Assembly: GCA_902766585.1 (NCBI GenBank)
Contig: CACXDV010000190.1
Location: 1 to 25,075, forward strand
Source: an uncultured Ruminococcus sp.
Lineage (GTDB): Bacteria; Bacillota; Clostridia; Oscillospirales; Acutalibacteraceae
DNA: 25,075 nucleotides
Direction of reading: 5' to 3'
Under the pieces are notes generated by a model that was not told the origin of the DNA, searched no databases, and saw only the letters and a program-made list of their open reading frames with translations. The translations under genes and the position numbers were made by a program. Below are positions 7,977-14,988 of this stretch, one piece after another (the stretch's first letter is position 1; each line of letters begins with the position of its first letter).

Positions 7977-8880
7977 GGATCTCTCCTCCTTCCTTACGCA
8001 GATATTTTGTAATGGAGATAAATCCGCCCAGAAATCCTATCACTATACCGATACCGCAGAAGCAGAGAAGTATCTGCAGCCAAAGCTTTTCAACGGGGAT
8101 AGTAGAGGTACCGATAAGTGATATCATACCCGCAGCAGTTTCTCTGACAGGCTCATAAAGAAAGATTATTACACCCGAGGATAATAAGCCTGATAAAAAG
8201 CCGATAGTCATAGCTTCAATAATGAACGGGATCCTGACGAAGGCATTTGTAGCACCGACTGATTTCATTATGCTTATCTCAAAACGGCGGGAATACATGG
8301 TCATTTTTATCGTATTTGAAATAATGAACAGAGTGACCACACCAAGAATAGTCACTATCCAGAAGCCGACGATACCGACAAAATAATTAAGCTTTGTCAG
8401 GGTGCGGGCGATAGCGGCGCGGTCACTGACGCTCATTACTCCGTCAAGCTTTTCTATTTCATCAATGGTGTCCTTATATTCGGAAAGATCGGTAAGCCGC
8501 ACCTTATAAACATTTCCGAGGGGGTTATCATCTCCCTGCATACTCTGATAGATATCATCGCCAAGCTTTTCTTCAAATTCCTTTATTCCTTCATCCTTGG
8601 AATAGAATTCACAATCCTCAACATTCGGGATTTTTGATATCTGAGAGCCGAGCTTTATTGAATCAAGGTCTGACAGACTGTAGTCAAGGTATACATTTAT
8701 CTGATTATCGTCACCGATATTTGCGATAAGATTCGATACATTGACGGAGATCAGCATTGCAGCCCCTGTGATAATAAGACAGGAAACAAGGACAATTATA
8801 GATGCAAGCGACATCATGCGGTTATTCCAGATATTTTTTATACCTTCTTTAAAAAGGTAGCCTATACTCGAAAGCTTCAT
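7966..8880 (-). CDS. ftsX: Cell division ABC transporter permease FtsX
   Basis: FtsX is the membrane half of FtsEX, a type VII-like ABC system that moves no solute but uses ATP to switch on cell-wall hydrolases outside the membrane. The 304-residue protein has a short cytosolic start (YLFKEGIKNIWNNRMMSLAS, a typical FtsX opening), one helix at about 24-45, an extracellular domain of about 120 residues, then three more helices with the FtsX-type segment RRFEISIMKSVGATNAFVRIPF. The start codon overlaps the ftsE stop by four bases (ATGA) and has AAGGAG upstream. Its 3' end overlaps the M23 peptidase gene. Confidence 0.95.
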   Translation of the reverse strand: MKLSSIGYLFKEGIKNIWNNRMMSLASIIVLVSCLIITGAAMLISVNVSNLIANIGDDNQINVYLDYSLSDLDSIKLGSQISKIPNVEDCEFYSKDEGIKEFEEKLGDDIYQSMQGDDNPLGNVYKVRLTDLSEYKDTIDEIEKLDGVMSVSDRAAIARTLTKLNYFVGIVGFWIVTILGVVTLFIISNTIKMTMYSRRFEISIMKSVGATNAFVRIPFIIEAMTIGFLSGLLSSGVIIFLYEPVRETAAGMISLIGTSTIPVEKLWLQILLCFCGIGIVIGFLGGFISITKYLRKEGGEILGW

Positions 8881-9590
8881 GTTCCCACATCTCCTTCATC
8901 CTGATCGGCGGGGTGATATACAGTCTGTATCTTGTCATCACGTTCCACAGTTCCGCCTTTGATAATAATTACTCTTCCACCGAACTCACGCACAAGCTCA
9001 TGCTCATGTGTAACAACAATAACAGTTGTTCCCCGGTTGTTTATTTCCACAAGCTTTCTCATTATCTCAAATGACATTTTCGGATCAATGTTGCCTGTAG
9101 GTTCGTCGGCAATTATCAGCTCAGGCTTGTTGACAAGCGCTCTTGCAAGGCTGACACGCTGTTGTTCACCGCCCGAAAGCTCATTAGGACGGCATTTTTC
9201 CTTTCCATTAAGTCCCACAAGTTCTATTACGGATTTGACACGTTTTTTTATTTTCTTTTCAGGTTCCCCTATTGCTCTCATAGCAAAGGCAATATTATCA
9301 TAGACATTCATTTTGTCAATAAGTCTGAAATCCTGAAATACTATACCCATAGTTCTTCTGAGATAAGGGACCTTACGGTTTTTTATTTTCATCATATCAA
9401 AGCCATTAACGCTGATTTTTCCGAAGCTGGCTTTTTCCTCATGTATAAGAAGCTTAAGAAAGGTACTTTTTCCTGCTCCGGACGGACCGACAATAAACAC
9501 AAATTCCCCTTTGTTTATATCAAGTGAAATATTTTTAAGAGCTTCAGTGCCGTTCGGATAGATTTTTGAGACATTTCTCAGATGTATCAT
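8877..9590 (-). CDS. ftsE: Cell division ATP-binding protein FtsE
   Basis: FtsE is the cytosolic ATPase that drives FtsX. The 237-residue protein has Walker A GPSGAGKST (residues 35-43), the Q-loop (GIVFQDFRL), the ABC signature LSGGEQQR, Walker B LIIADEP, and a switch His in VVTHEHE. The family's opening MIHLRNVSKIYPNGTEAL fixes the start at 9590; an earlier in-frame start is blocked because the next upstream ATG runs into a TAG. The ribosome site (AAGGAT) is weak and rather far. It is first in the ftsE-ftsX-peptidase unit. The C-terminus runs about ten residues beyond a minimal FtsE. Confidence 0.95.
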   Translation of the reverse strand: MIHLRNVSKIYPNGTEALKNISLDINKGEFVFIVGPSGAGKSTFLKLLIHEEKASFGKISVNGFDMMKIKNRKVPYLRRTMGIVFQDFRLIDKMNVYDNIAFAMRAIGEPEKKIKKRVKSVIELVGLNGKEKCRPNELSGGEQQRVSLARALVNKPELIIADEPTGNIDPKMSFEIMRKLVEINNRGTTVIVVTHEHELVREFGGRVIIIKGGTVERDDKIQTVYHPADQDEGDVGT

Positions 9591-9626
9591 ATGCTATCGC
9601 ATCCTTAGTTTTAAATAAGTCATACA

Positions 9627-9649
9627 GGGTATGCAATTATAATATACCC
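9627..9649 (-). promoter_or_regulatory. Inverted repeat in the ftsE leader, possible operator or hairpin
   Basis: GGGTAT (9627-9632) and ATACCC (9644-9649) are inverted arms about 11 bases apart, located between the promoter and the ftsE start. A further partial copy, ATGGGT/GGTATGG on the minus strand, lies just upstream. Role unknown; it could be a protein site or a transcript hairpin. Confidence 0.35.
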
Positions 9650-9667
9650 ATCACACCCATACCATAT

Positions 9668-9696
9668 ATTATATAATAAAATTATTTTTTCGTCAA
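9668..9696 (-). promoter_or_regulatory. SigA-type promoter of ftsE-ftsX-peptidase
   Basis: On the minus strand, a -35 TTGACG (9691-9696), a 17-bp spacer and a -10 TATAAT (9668-9673), leaving a leader of about 70 bases before ftsE. Confidence 0.75.
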
Positions 9697-9725
9697 ATGT
9701 AAAATAGACTGATGGTCACATTATC

Positions 9726-9761
9726 AAAAAAAATTACGGAGAAACCGAAGCTTCTCCGTAA
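9726..9761 (-). terminator. Rho-independent terminator after icd
   Basis: Read on the minus strand, a 10-bp perfect stem (TTACGGAGAA/TTCTCCGTAA, 9752-9761 with 9734-9743) and an 8-base loop are followed by a run of T (eight A on the plus strand at 9726-9733). It ends the acn operon. Confidence 0.92.
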
Positions 9762-9784
9762 GGTTGTGATATTATAATTGTTTA

Positions 9785-10999
9785 TTATGCCATAAGAGCA
9801 GTAAGACGCTTGTTTATCTCATCGAGGAAGGTTTCGCTGTCAACCTTTTTCTTATTTTCAAGTGATGAGAGGAGATAAAGGTCGCCTGTCATGATACCGT
9901 CCTCAATAGTTGCGATAGTAGCCTTTTCAAGCTTATCTGCATAATCGGAAAGAGCAGTATTTCCGTCAAGCTCGCCTCTTTTTCTGAGAGCGCCGGACCA
10001 TGCAAAAAGTGTTGCGACAGAGTTGGTAGATGTGGATTCTCCATTAAGGTATTTGTAATAATGACGCTGAACAGTTCCGTGAGCAGCCTCATATTCATAG
10101 ATACCGTCGGGTGAAACCAGAACAGAAGTCATCATAGCAAGAGAACCGAAGGCAGTAGCGACCATATCGGACATTACGTCACCGTCATAGTTCTTGCAAG
10201 CCCAGATATAGCCTCCCTCTGAGCGTACAACACGGGCAACCGCATCATCAATAAGCGTATAGAAATAGGTGATGCCTGCTTTCTCAAATTTTTCCTTATA
10301 TTCCTTTTCAAATATCTCGTTGAAGATATCCTTGAAGCGATGGTCATATTTTTTGGAAATTGTATCCTTTGTAGCGAACCAGAGGTCTTCCTTTTTATCA
10401 AGAGCAAAGTTAAAGCAGGCTCTTGCAAAGCTTCCGATACTCTTGTCGACATTATGGAGTCCCTGAATAATACCGTCCGAGCCTTTGAATTCATGGATAA
10501 GCTGTCTTGTTTCATTGCCGTACTTGTCGGTCACGATAAGCTCTGCCTTGCTTCCTTCTGAAACAACCATTTCTGTATTCTTATATACATCGCCATAAGC
10601 ATGACGCGCAATTGTAATAGGCTTTTTCCAGTTTGAAATGTAGGGAGTGATACCTTTAACGAGGATAGGAGTTCTGAAAACAGTACCGTCAAGAATTGCA
10701 CGGATAGTACCGTTAGGAGATTTCCACATCTGAGTGAGGTTATATTCCTTAACACGCTCTGCATTAGGTGTAATTGTAGCGCATTTTACGGCAACGCCGT
10801 ATTTTTTTGTAGCCTCAGCGCTGTCAATAGTGACCTGATCCTTTGTTTTTTCTCTGTTCTCAAGACCGAGATCATAATATTCGCTCTTAAGATCAATAAA
10901 GGGAAGGATAAGCTTATCCTTTATCATTTTCCAGAGAATTCTTGTCATTTCATCTCCATCCATCTCAACGATAGGTGTAGTCATCTGAATTTTAGCCAT
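9785..10999 (-). CDS. icd: NADP-dependent isocitrate dehydrogenase, eukaryote-like homodimeric type
   Basis: Converts isocitrate to 2-oxoglutarate and CO2 with reduction of NADP+, supplying the carbon skeleton for glutamate. The 404-residue sequence is of the subfamily that includes human IDH1 rather than the E. coli Icd subfamily: it has MWKSPNGTIRAILDGTVFR, RHAYGDVYK with Arg132 (the same number as the IDH1 hotspot residue), NYDGDVMSDMVATAFGSLAMM with the metal-binding Asp residues, and EAAHGTVQRHY, where the coenzyme 2'-phosphate contacts of NADP enzymes lie. AAAGGATG precedes the ATG by about 9 bases. It is the third gene after aconitase, the enzyme of the preceding step, and a terminator follows. 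Confidence 0.95.
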   Translation of the reverse strand: MAKIQMTTPIVEMDGDEMTRILWKMIKDKLILPFIDLKSEYYDLGLENREKTKDQVTIDSAEATKKYGVAVKCATITPNAERVKEYNLTQMWKSPNGTIRAILDGTVFRTPILVKGITPYISNWKKPITIARHAYGDVYKNTEMVVSEGSKAELIVTDKYGNETRQLIHEFKGSDGIIQGLHNVDKSIGSFARACFNFALDKKEDLWFATKDTISKKYDHRFKDIFNEIFEKEYKEKFEKAGITYFYTLIDDAVARVVRSEGGYIWACKNYDGDVMSDMVATAFGSLAMMTSVLVSPDGIYEYEAAHGTVQRHYYKYLNGESTSTNSVATLFAWSGALRKRGELDGNTALSDYADKLEKATIATIEDGIMTGDLYLLSSLENKKKVDSETFLDEINKRLTALMA

Positions 11000-11041
11000 G
11001 GGAAAAACATCCTTTCTGTGTTTGTTCAGGATATGATAATA

Positions 11042-11725
11042 TCAAGCTTGTATTTTATGATATTTCTTTTTATTTTTGCTGTTTGTGTAAACAGCGGTCT
11101 TTAATGAAATACAATTATTATATCGGATAATACCCGCAACTGTAAATATTAAGGCTGCAACAATAAAAATTCCGAAATATAAAAAGCCGTTTCTGAGACT
11201 GTTGTCCTTTGTAAGTCTTGAACTGGAAGGATCATTCTTGTCAACATAAACCTGCAGTTTCTTTTTATTTGACTTTTCGGTATCATTAATGCCGCTTTCG
11301 GAGTCTACAAGAGTTATTTCAGAGATCTGACTATTATTCATTATCTGAGAACCCTTGTATTTTACTCCTTCGTATGTATAAGTATACGCAATAACATTAC
11401 ACTCTTCATCTAAGAGCATTTCAGGGAACTGCAGCGTAGGAAGGATTATGGATAGTGAACCCTCCGCTTTGGCTGCATTAGCCAAAAATCTTGTTTGTTC
11501 AGAATCCTTTGAAATATGTATCAGCAGAATAACAATACCAACAAGTATCAAAACAGCGGCAGGGATTATCATTTGAAGCAGTCTTTCCTTTGCATCGGCA
11601 GGAGATGCAAGTCTTGCATCAGGATAATAGCTTCTCAGTACGTCCATTTTGACAGGACCTTTGCTGAGGTACTCATAGTCTGAGGCAGTTTTGTTCGGAT
11701 TTCCCTGATTATTAAAATTATTCAT
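11042..11725 (-). CDS. Two-helix membrane protein, DUF3592-like, between acn and icd
   Basis: Function not recognised. The 227-residue protein has a polar cytosolic start (MNNFNNQGNPNK), a helix near residues 69-91 (IIPAAVLILVGIVILLI), an outside or soluble middle domain of about 100 residues, a second helix near 178-198 (GIFIVAALIFTVAGII) and a basic C-terminus. The middle contains YTYEGVKYKGSQ and YVDKNDPSSSRL, which resemble the strand and Asp-Pro turn pattern of DUF3592 proteins; this is a weak, pattern-level match. The frame stays open to 11800, but ATG at 11725 is preferred because it begins one base after the aconitase stop (TGA-T-ATG), implying coupled translation. It lies between two consecutive TCA-cycle enzymes in one transcript. 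Confidence 0.75.
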   Translation of the reverse strand: MNNFNNQGNPNKTASDYEYLSKGPVKMDVLRSYYPDARLASPADAKERLLQMIIPAAVLILVGIVILLIHISKDSEQTRFLANAAKAEGSLSIILPTLQFPEMLLDEECNVIAYTYTYEGVKYKGSQIMNNSQISEITLVDSESGINDTEKSNKKKLQVYVDKNDPSSSRLTKDNSLRNGFLYFGIFIVAALIFTVAGIIRYNNCISLKTAVYTNSKNKKKYHKIQA

Positions 11726-11726
11726 A

Positions 11727-13661
11727 TCAGCCGTTATTCCTTGTATAGTCGAGCAGACCGCCTGCAAGGATAATATCTCTTGTTCTGTCTGAAAGCTCAC
11801 ACATTACAGAAATTTTCTTACCGTTTGTCTTGTTTACAAGGGTAAGCTGTTCCTTGCCCTCAGAGATAAGCTTGCGAACATCGGGAATAGAAAGCTCATC
11901 ACCCTCATTGATGCTGTCATAATCAGCTTCATTTACGAAGGTAAGGGGGAGGATGCCCGCATTTATAAGGTTAGCTCTGTGGATTCTTGCGAAGGACTTA
12001 ACAACAACAGCCTTTACTCCGAGATAAAGGGGAGCAAGAGCAGCGTGCTCACGGGATGAGCCCTGACCGTAGTTCACACCGCCGACGATAATGCTCGCAC
12101 CGAGCTTTTTAGCTCTTTCAGGGAAGTCCTTATCGCATACGGTGAAGCAGTGCTGTGAGATAGCGGGTATATTTGAACGAAGGGGAAGGATTTTTGCGCC
12201 TGCCGGCATGATATGGTCTGTTGTGATATTATCACCGACCTTGAGTGAGCAGGGAACATCAATACTATCTGCAAGAGGAGCAGTTTCGGGATAGGGCTTG
12301 ATATTGGGGCCTCTGAGAACCTCAATGCTGTCCATTTCAGCTTCTGATGCAGGAGCAATGACCATATTGTCATTGAAATCAAATTTCTCAGGAAGGGGAA
12401 TATCAACAGCGTCACCAAGTGTTCTCGGATCGGTGAATACACCTGTAAGAGCGGAAGCTGCTGCTGTTTCAGGGCTGACAAGATATATCTGTCCGTCGCG
12501 TGTTCCGGAACGGCCTTCAAAGTTACGGTTGAACGTACGCAGTGATATACCCTTGCTGTTAGGTGACTGTCCCATACCGATACACGGACCGCAGGCACAT
12601 TCAAGGATTCTTGCGCCTGCTTCAATGATATCAGCAAGAGCGCCGTTTCTTGCGAGCATATTGTAAACCTGCTTTGAACCGGGAGCAATAGCAAGTGAAA
12701 CTCCTTCTGCAACAGTTTTGCCCTTGAGAATAGCTGCAACACGCATAAGGTCAAGATATGAGGAATTTGTACATGAACCGATACATACCTGATCGATCTT
12801 CTGAGGACCTATTTCCTCAATAGTCTTAACATTATCGGGGCTGTGAGGACATGCAGCCATAGGAGCAAGCTTAGAAAGATCAATATTGATGATCTCATCA
12901 TATACTGCATCAGCATCAGCGGAAAGCTCGATCCAGTCTGCCTCGCGTCCCTGAGCCTTCATGAAGCTTTTAGTGATCTCGTCTGAGGGGAATACAGAAG
13001 TGGTTGCGCCAAGCTCAGCGCCCATATTTGTAATGGTAGCTCTTTCGGGAACTGTAAGAGTTTTAACTCCTTCTCCGCCGTATTCGATAATTTTGCCTAC
13101 GCCGCCTTTTACGGACATAATGCGAAGAACCTCAAGGATAATATCCTTTGCAGAAACCCACGGCTGAAGCTTGCCTGTGAGGTTGATACGAACCATTTTA
13201 GGCATAGAGATGTAGTAAGCGCCGCCGCCCATTGCAACAGCAACATCAAGACCGCCTGCACCTATAGCGAGCATACCGATACCGCCGCCTGTGGGAGTAT
13301 GGCTGTCAGAGCCGATAAGGGTTTTTCCGGGCTTTCCGAAGCGCTCAAGATGAACCTGATGACAGATACCGTTGCCCGGTCTTGAGAAATAAATACCGTG
13401 TTTTTTACAAACGGATTGGATAAAGCGGTGGTCATCAGCATTTTCAAAGCCTGTCTGAAGTGTGTTATGATCGATATAAGCGACGCTTTTTTCCGTTTTA
13501 ACTCTAGGAACTCCGATGGCTTCAAATTCAAGATAAGCCATTGTGCCTGTAGCGTCCTGAGTAAGTGTCTGGTCGATTTTAAGTCCCACCTCGCTGCCTA
13601 CGGTCATTTCGCCGCTGAGCAGATGAGCCTTAATGATTTTCTGAGCAATAGTGTAACCCAT
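11727..13661 (-). CDS. acn: Aconitate hydratase (about 640-residue bacterial type)
   Basis: Aconitase interconverts citrate and isocitrate through a 4Fe-4S cluster. The three cluster ligands are visible: Cys293 in CIGSCTNSS, and Cys357 and Cys360 in CACGPCIG, spaced as in the superfamily. At 644 residues it belongs to the short aconitase group, in which a LeuC-like part is followed directly by a LeuD-like swivel domain (GDNITTDHIMPAGAKILPLR, GVNYGQGSSREHAALAPLYL), unlike the roughly 900-residue AcnA. Isopropylmalate dehydratase is less likely because both parts are fused in one chain and icd follows in the operon. AAGGAGGAAGG lies before the ATG. No citrate synthase gene is in the window. Confidence 0.93.
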   Translation of the reverse strand: MGYTIAQKIIKAHLLSGEMTVGSEVGLKIDQTLTQDATGTMAYLEFEAIGVPRVKTEKSVAYIDHNTLQTGFENADDHRFIQSVCKKHGIYFSRPGNGICHQVHLERFGKPGKTLIGSDSHTPTGGGIGMLAIGAGGLDVAVAMGGGAYYISMPKMVRINLTGKLQPWVSAKDIILEVLRIMSVKGGVGKIIEYGGEGVKTLTVPERATITNMGAELGATTSVFPSDEITKSFMKAQGREADWIELSADADAVYDEIINIDLSKLAPMAACPHSPDNVKTIEEIGPQKIDQVCIGSCTNSSYLDLMRVAAILKGKTVAEGVSLAIAPGSKQVYNMLARNGALADIIEAGARILECACGPCIGMGQSPNSKGISLRTFNRNFEGRSGTRDGQIYLVSPETAAASALTGVFTDPRTLGDAVDIPLPEKFDFNDNMVIAPASEAEMDSIEVLRGPNIKPYPETAPLADSIDVPCSLKVGDNITTDHIMPAGAKILPLRSNIPAISQHCFTVCDKDFPERAKKLGASIIVGGVNYGQGSSREHAALAPLYLGVKAVVVKSFARIHRANLINAGILPLTFVNEADYDSINEGDELSIPDVRKLISEGKEQLTLVNKTNGKKISVMCELSDRTRDIILAGGLLDYTRNNG

Positions 13662-13751
13662 TGTCCTTCCTCCTTAAATATTGAATGATAATGACTGCAA
13701 GTTCTGAGACTCTGTCATTCATATATAATTTGCAGAAAATTATACACTACT

Positions 13752-13780
13752 ATTATCCTTCAAAATGCGTCATTTGTCAA
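13752..13780 (-). promoter_or_regulatory. SigA-type promoter of the acn operon
   Basis: On the minus strand, a -35 TTGACA (13775-13780), a 17-bp spacer and a -10 GATAAT (13752-13757). The leader to the acn start is about 85 bases and contains an imperfect inverted repeat (AATGAC 13690-13695 with GTCATT 13714-13719) that could be a control site. The 309-base gap 13662-13970 otherwise holds only the divergent promoter and the leader hairpin listed next. Confidence 0.75.
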
Positions 13781-13876
13781 TCCTTTTATACTGCTTTAAA
13801 AGGAATAAAATGAAATCTGTCCGTTTATATCATTCATTTACGGCGGTAAAGGAACAAAATATTTCTTTTTTTATAC

Positions 13877-13904
13877 TTGCTTTTTTTAAAAGGTCTGTTA
13901 TAAT
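13877..13904 (+). promoter_or_regulatory. SigA-type promoter for the small peptide and RpiR operon
   Basis: A -35 TTGCTT (13877-13882), a 16-bp spacer and a -10 TATAAT (13899-13904), about 70 bases before the small membrane peptide gene. The -35 is imperfect. Confidence 0.6.
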
Positions 13905-13925
13905 GATATTGTATGAAAAGAGGCG

Positions 13926-13942
13926 GGTACAAGTCGTGTACC
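13926..13942 (+). promoter_or_regulatory. Small inverted repeat in the leader of the RpiR operon
   Basis: GGTAC (13926-13930) and GTACC (13938-13942) are separated by 7 bases, about 20 bases past the -10. It could be an operator, perhaps for the downstream RpiR-type regulator, or a short transcript hairpin. No T-run follows, so it is not a terminator. Confidence 0.4.
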
Positions 13943-13970
13943 TATGGAACAATCAGAGGAGAGGATAAGA

Positions 13971-14078
13971 ATGTTTAAAAGGCGCAAATTGATTATCAGA
14001 ATAACAGCAATAGTTCTTTGTGTTATGATCGTTCTCAGTGTTTTTTCAGTACTGATCGTATCCTTTAATATGGGTTAA
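13971..14078 (+). CDS. 35-residue single-helix membrane peptide
   Basis: Function not recognised. A short open frame of 35 codons plus stop begins ATG at 13971, with a strong AGAGGAGAGG ribosome site about 5 bases upstream. The peptide has a basic opening (MFKRRKLIIR) followed by one hydrophobic helix of about 22 residues (ITAIVLCVMIVLSVFSVLIV) and a short polar end, so it should insert as a single-pass membrane peptide with its N-terminus inside. The frame could be extended in phase to an ATG at 13944, but no ribosome site supports that. It lies 40 bases before the RpiR-type regulator, with no terminator between them, so both probably share a transcript. Confidence 0.62.
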   Translation: MFKRRKLIIRITAIVLCVMIVLSVFSVLIVSFNMG

Positions 14079-14118
14079 GAAAAATATGATTTAAAGAATT
14101 TTCAGAGAAGGCGCAGAA

Positions 14119-14988
14119 ATGAATTTATTGACAAAAATAAATGATAATATGTCAGGTTTTTCAAAGGGACAGAAGCTGATAGCCAATTTCATTACAGAGC
14201 ATTATGATAAGGCTGCATTTATGACAGCATCAAAGCTCGGAACTACAGTTGGAGTAAGTGAATCCACAGTGGTACGCTTTGCCACTGAGCTTGGATATGA
14301 CGGATATCCTAAAATGCAGAAGGCAATGCAGGAAATGATAAGGGATAAGCTTACTTCCGTGCAGCGTATAGAGGTCACCAAAAGCAGGCTTTCAGGTTCC
14401 GATGTACTTTCGAGTGTACTGAATCAGGATATTGAAAAGATACGCCGTACTCTTGAGGAAACCTCAAAGGATGATTTTGCAAATGCGGTCAAGGCAATAG
14501 CAAAGGCAAAGACAATCTACATATTTGCCGTAAGAAGCTCAGCAGCGCTTGCTTCCTTTTTGGGGTATTATTATTCCCTTATTTTTGACAGAGTAAAGGT
14601 GGTCAGCAACTACGGTGAAACGGAGATATATGAAAATCTTTTCCGTATCAGTGAAGATGATGTAATAATCGGTATAAGCTTTCCGAGATATTCCAATGCG
14701 GCAGTAAAGGCAATGACCTTTGCAAAAAGAAGAGGAGCAAAGGTAATTGCGATAACCGACAGCATGACAAGTCCGCTGTGCAGTCTGTCAGATTATATCC
14801 TTATCGCAAAAAGTGATATGGCATCAGTGGTAGATTCTCTTGTAGCGCCGCTCAGCATGATAAATGCGCTTATAGTTGCAACGGTGATCGAGCTTGACGG
14901 ACAGGTCGAGCAGACCTTCGGCAGGCTGGAATCTATCTGGGAGGAATATGACGTATATCGCAGCAAAAGCGAGGAGGAAGGAAATTGA
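14119..14988 (+). CDS. MurR/RpiR family transcriptional regulator
   Basis: A 289-residue regulator with the family's two parts: an N-terminal winged HTH of the HTH_6 type (TASKLGTTVGVSESTVVRFA, then ELGYDGYPKMQ, about residues 37-70) and a C-terminal SIS sugar-phosphate-binding domain (about 125-260, with IYIFAVRSSAALASFLGYYY and a Ser-rich ligand loop near ISFPRYSNAAV). Such proteins usually sense a phosphorylated sugar or amino sugar and control nearby genes. No sugar transport or catabolism genes are next to it, so the ligand and targets are unclear. GAGAAGG precedes the ATG by about 7 bases. Its stop overlaps the start of the flavoprotein gene. Confidence 0.9.
   Translation: MNLLTKINDNMSGFSKGQKLIANFITEHYDKAAFMTASKLGTTVGVSESTVVRFATELGYDGYPKMQKAMQEMIRDKLTSVQRIEVTKSRLSGSDVLSSVLNQDIEKIRRTLEETSKDDFANAVKAIAKAKTIYIFAVRSSAALASFLGYYYSLIFDRVKVVSNYGETEIYENLFRISEDDVIIGISFPRYSNAAVKAMTFAKRRGAKVIAITDSMTSPLCSLSDYILIAKSDMASVVDSLVAPLSMINALIVATVIELDGQVEQTFGRLESIWEEYDVYRSKSEEEGN

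Noticed and set aside
12074..12754. 226-codon minus-strand frame within acn
   Set aside because: Same strand but different frame from aconitase, whose catalytic motifs are intact; no family pattern.
13810..13968. 52-codon open frame with an AAAAGGA site before the acn-divergent gap
   Set aside because: It runs over the promoter -35 and -10 at 13877-13904 and the leader hairpin, and the product has no helix or family pattern; judged chance.
13944..13970. Upstream in-phase ATG that would lengthen the small membrane peptide by 9 residues
   Set aside because: No ribosome site; the strong AGAGGAGAGG lies within the extension, supporting ATG 13971.
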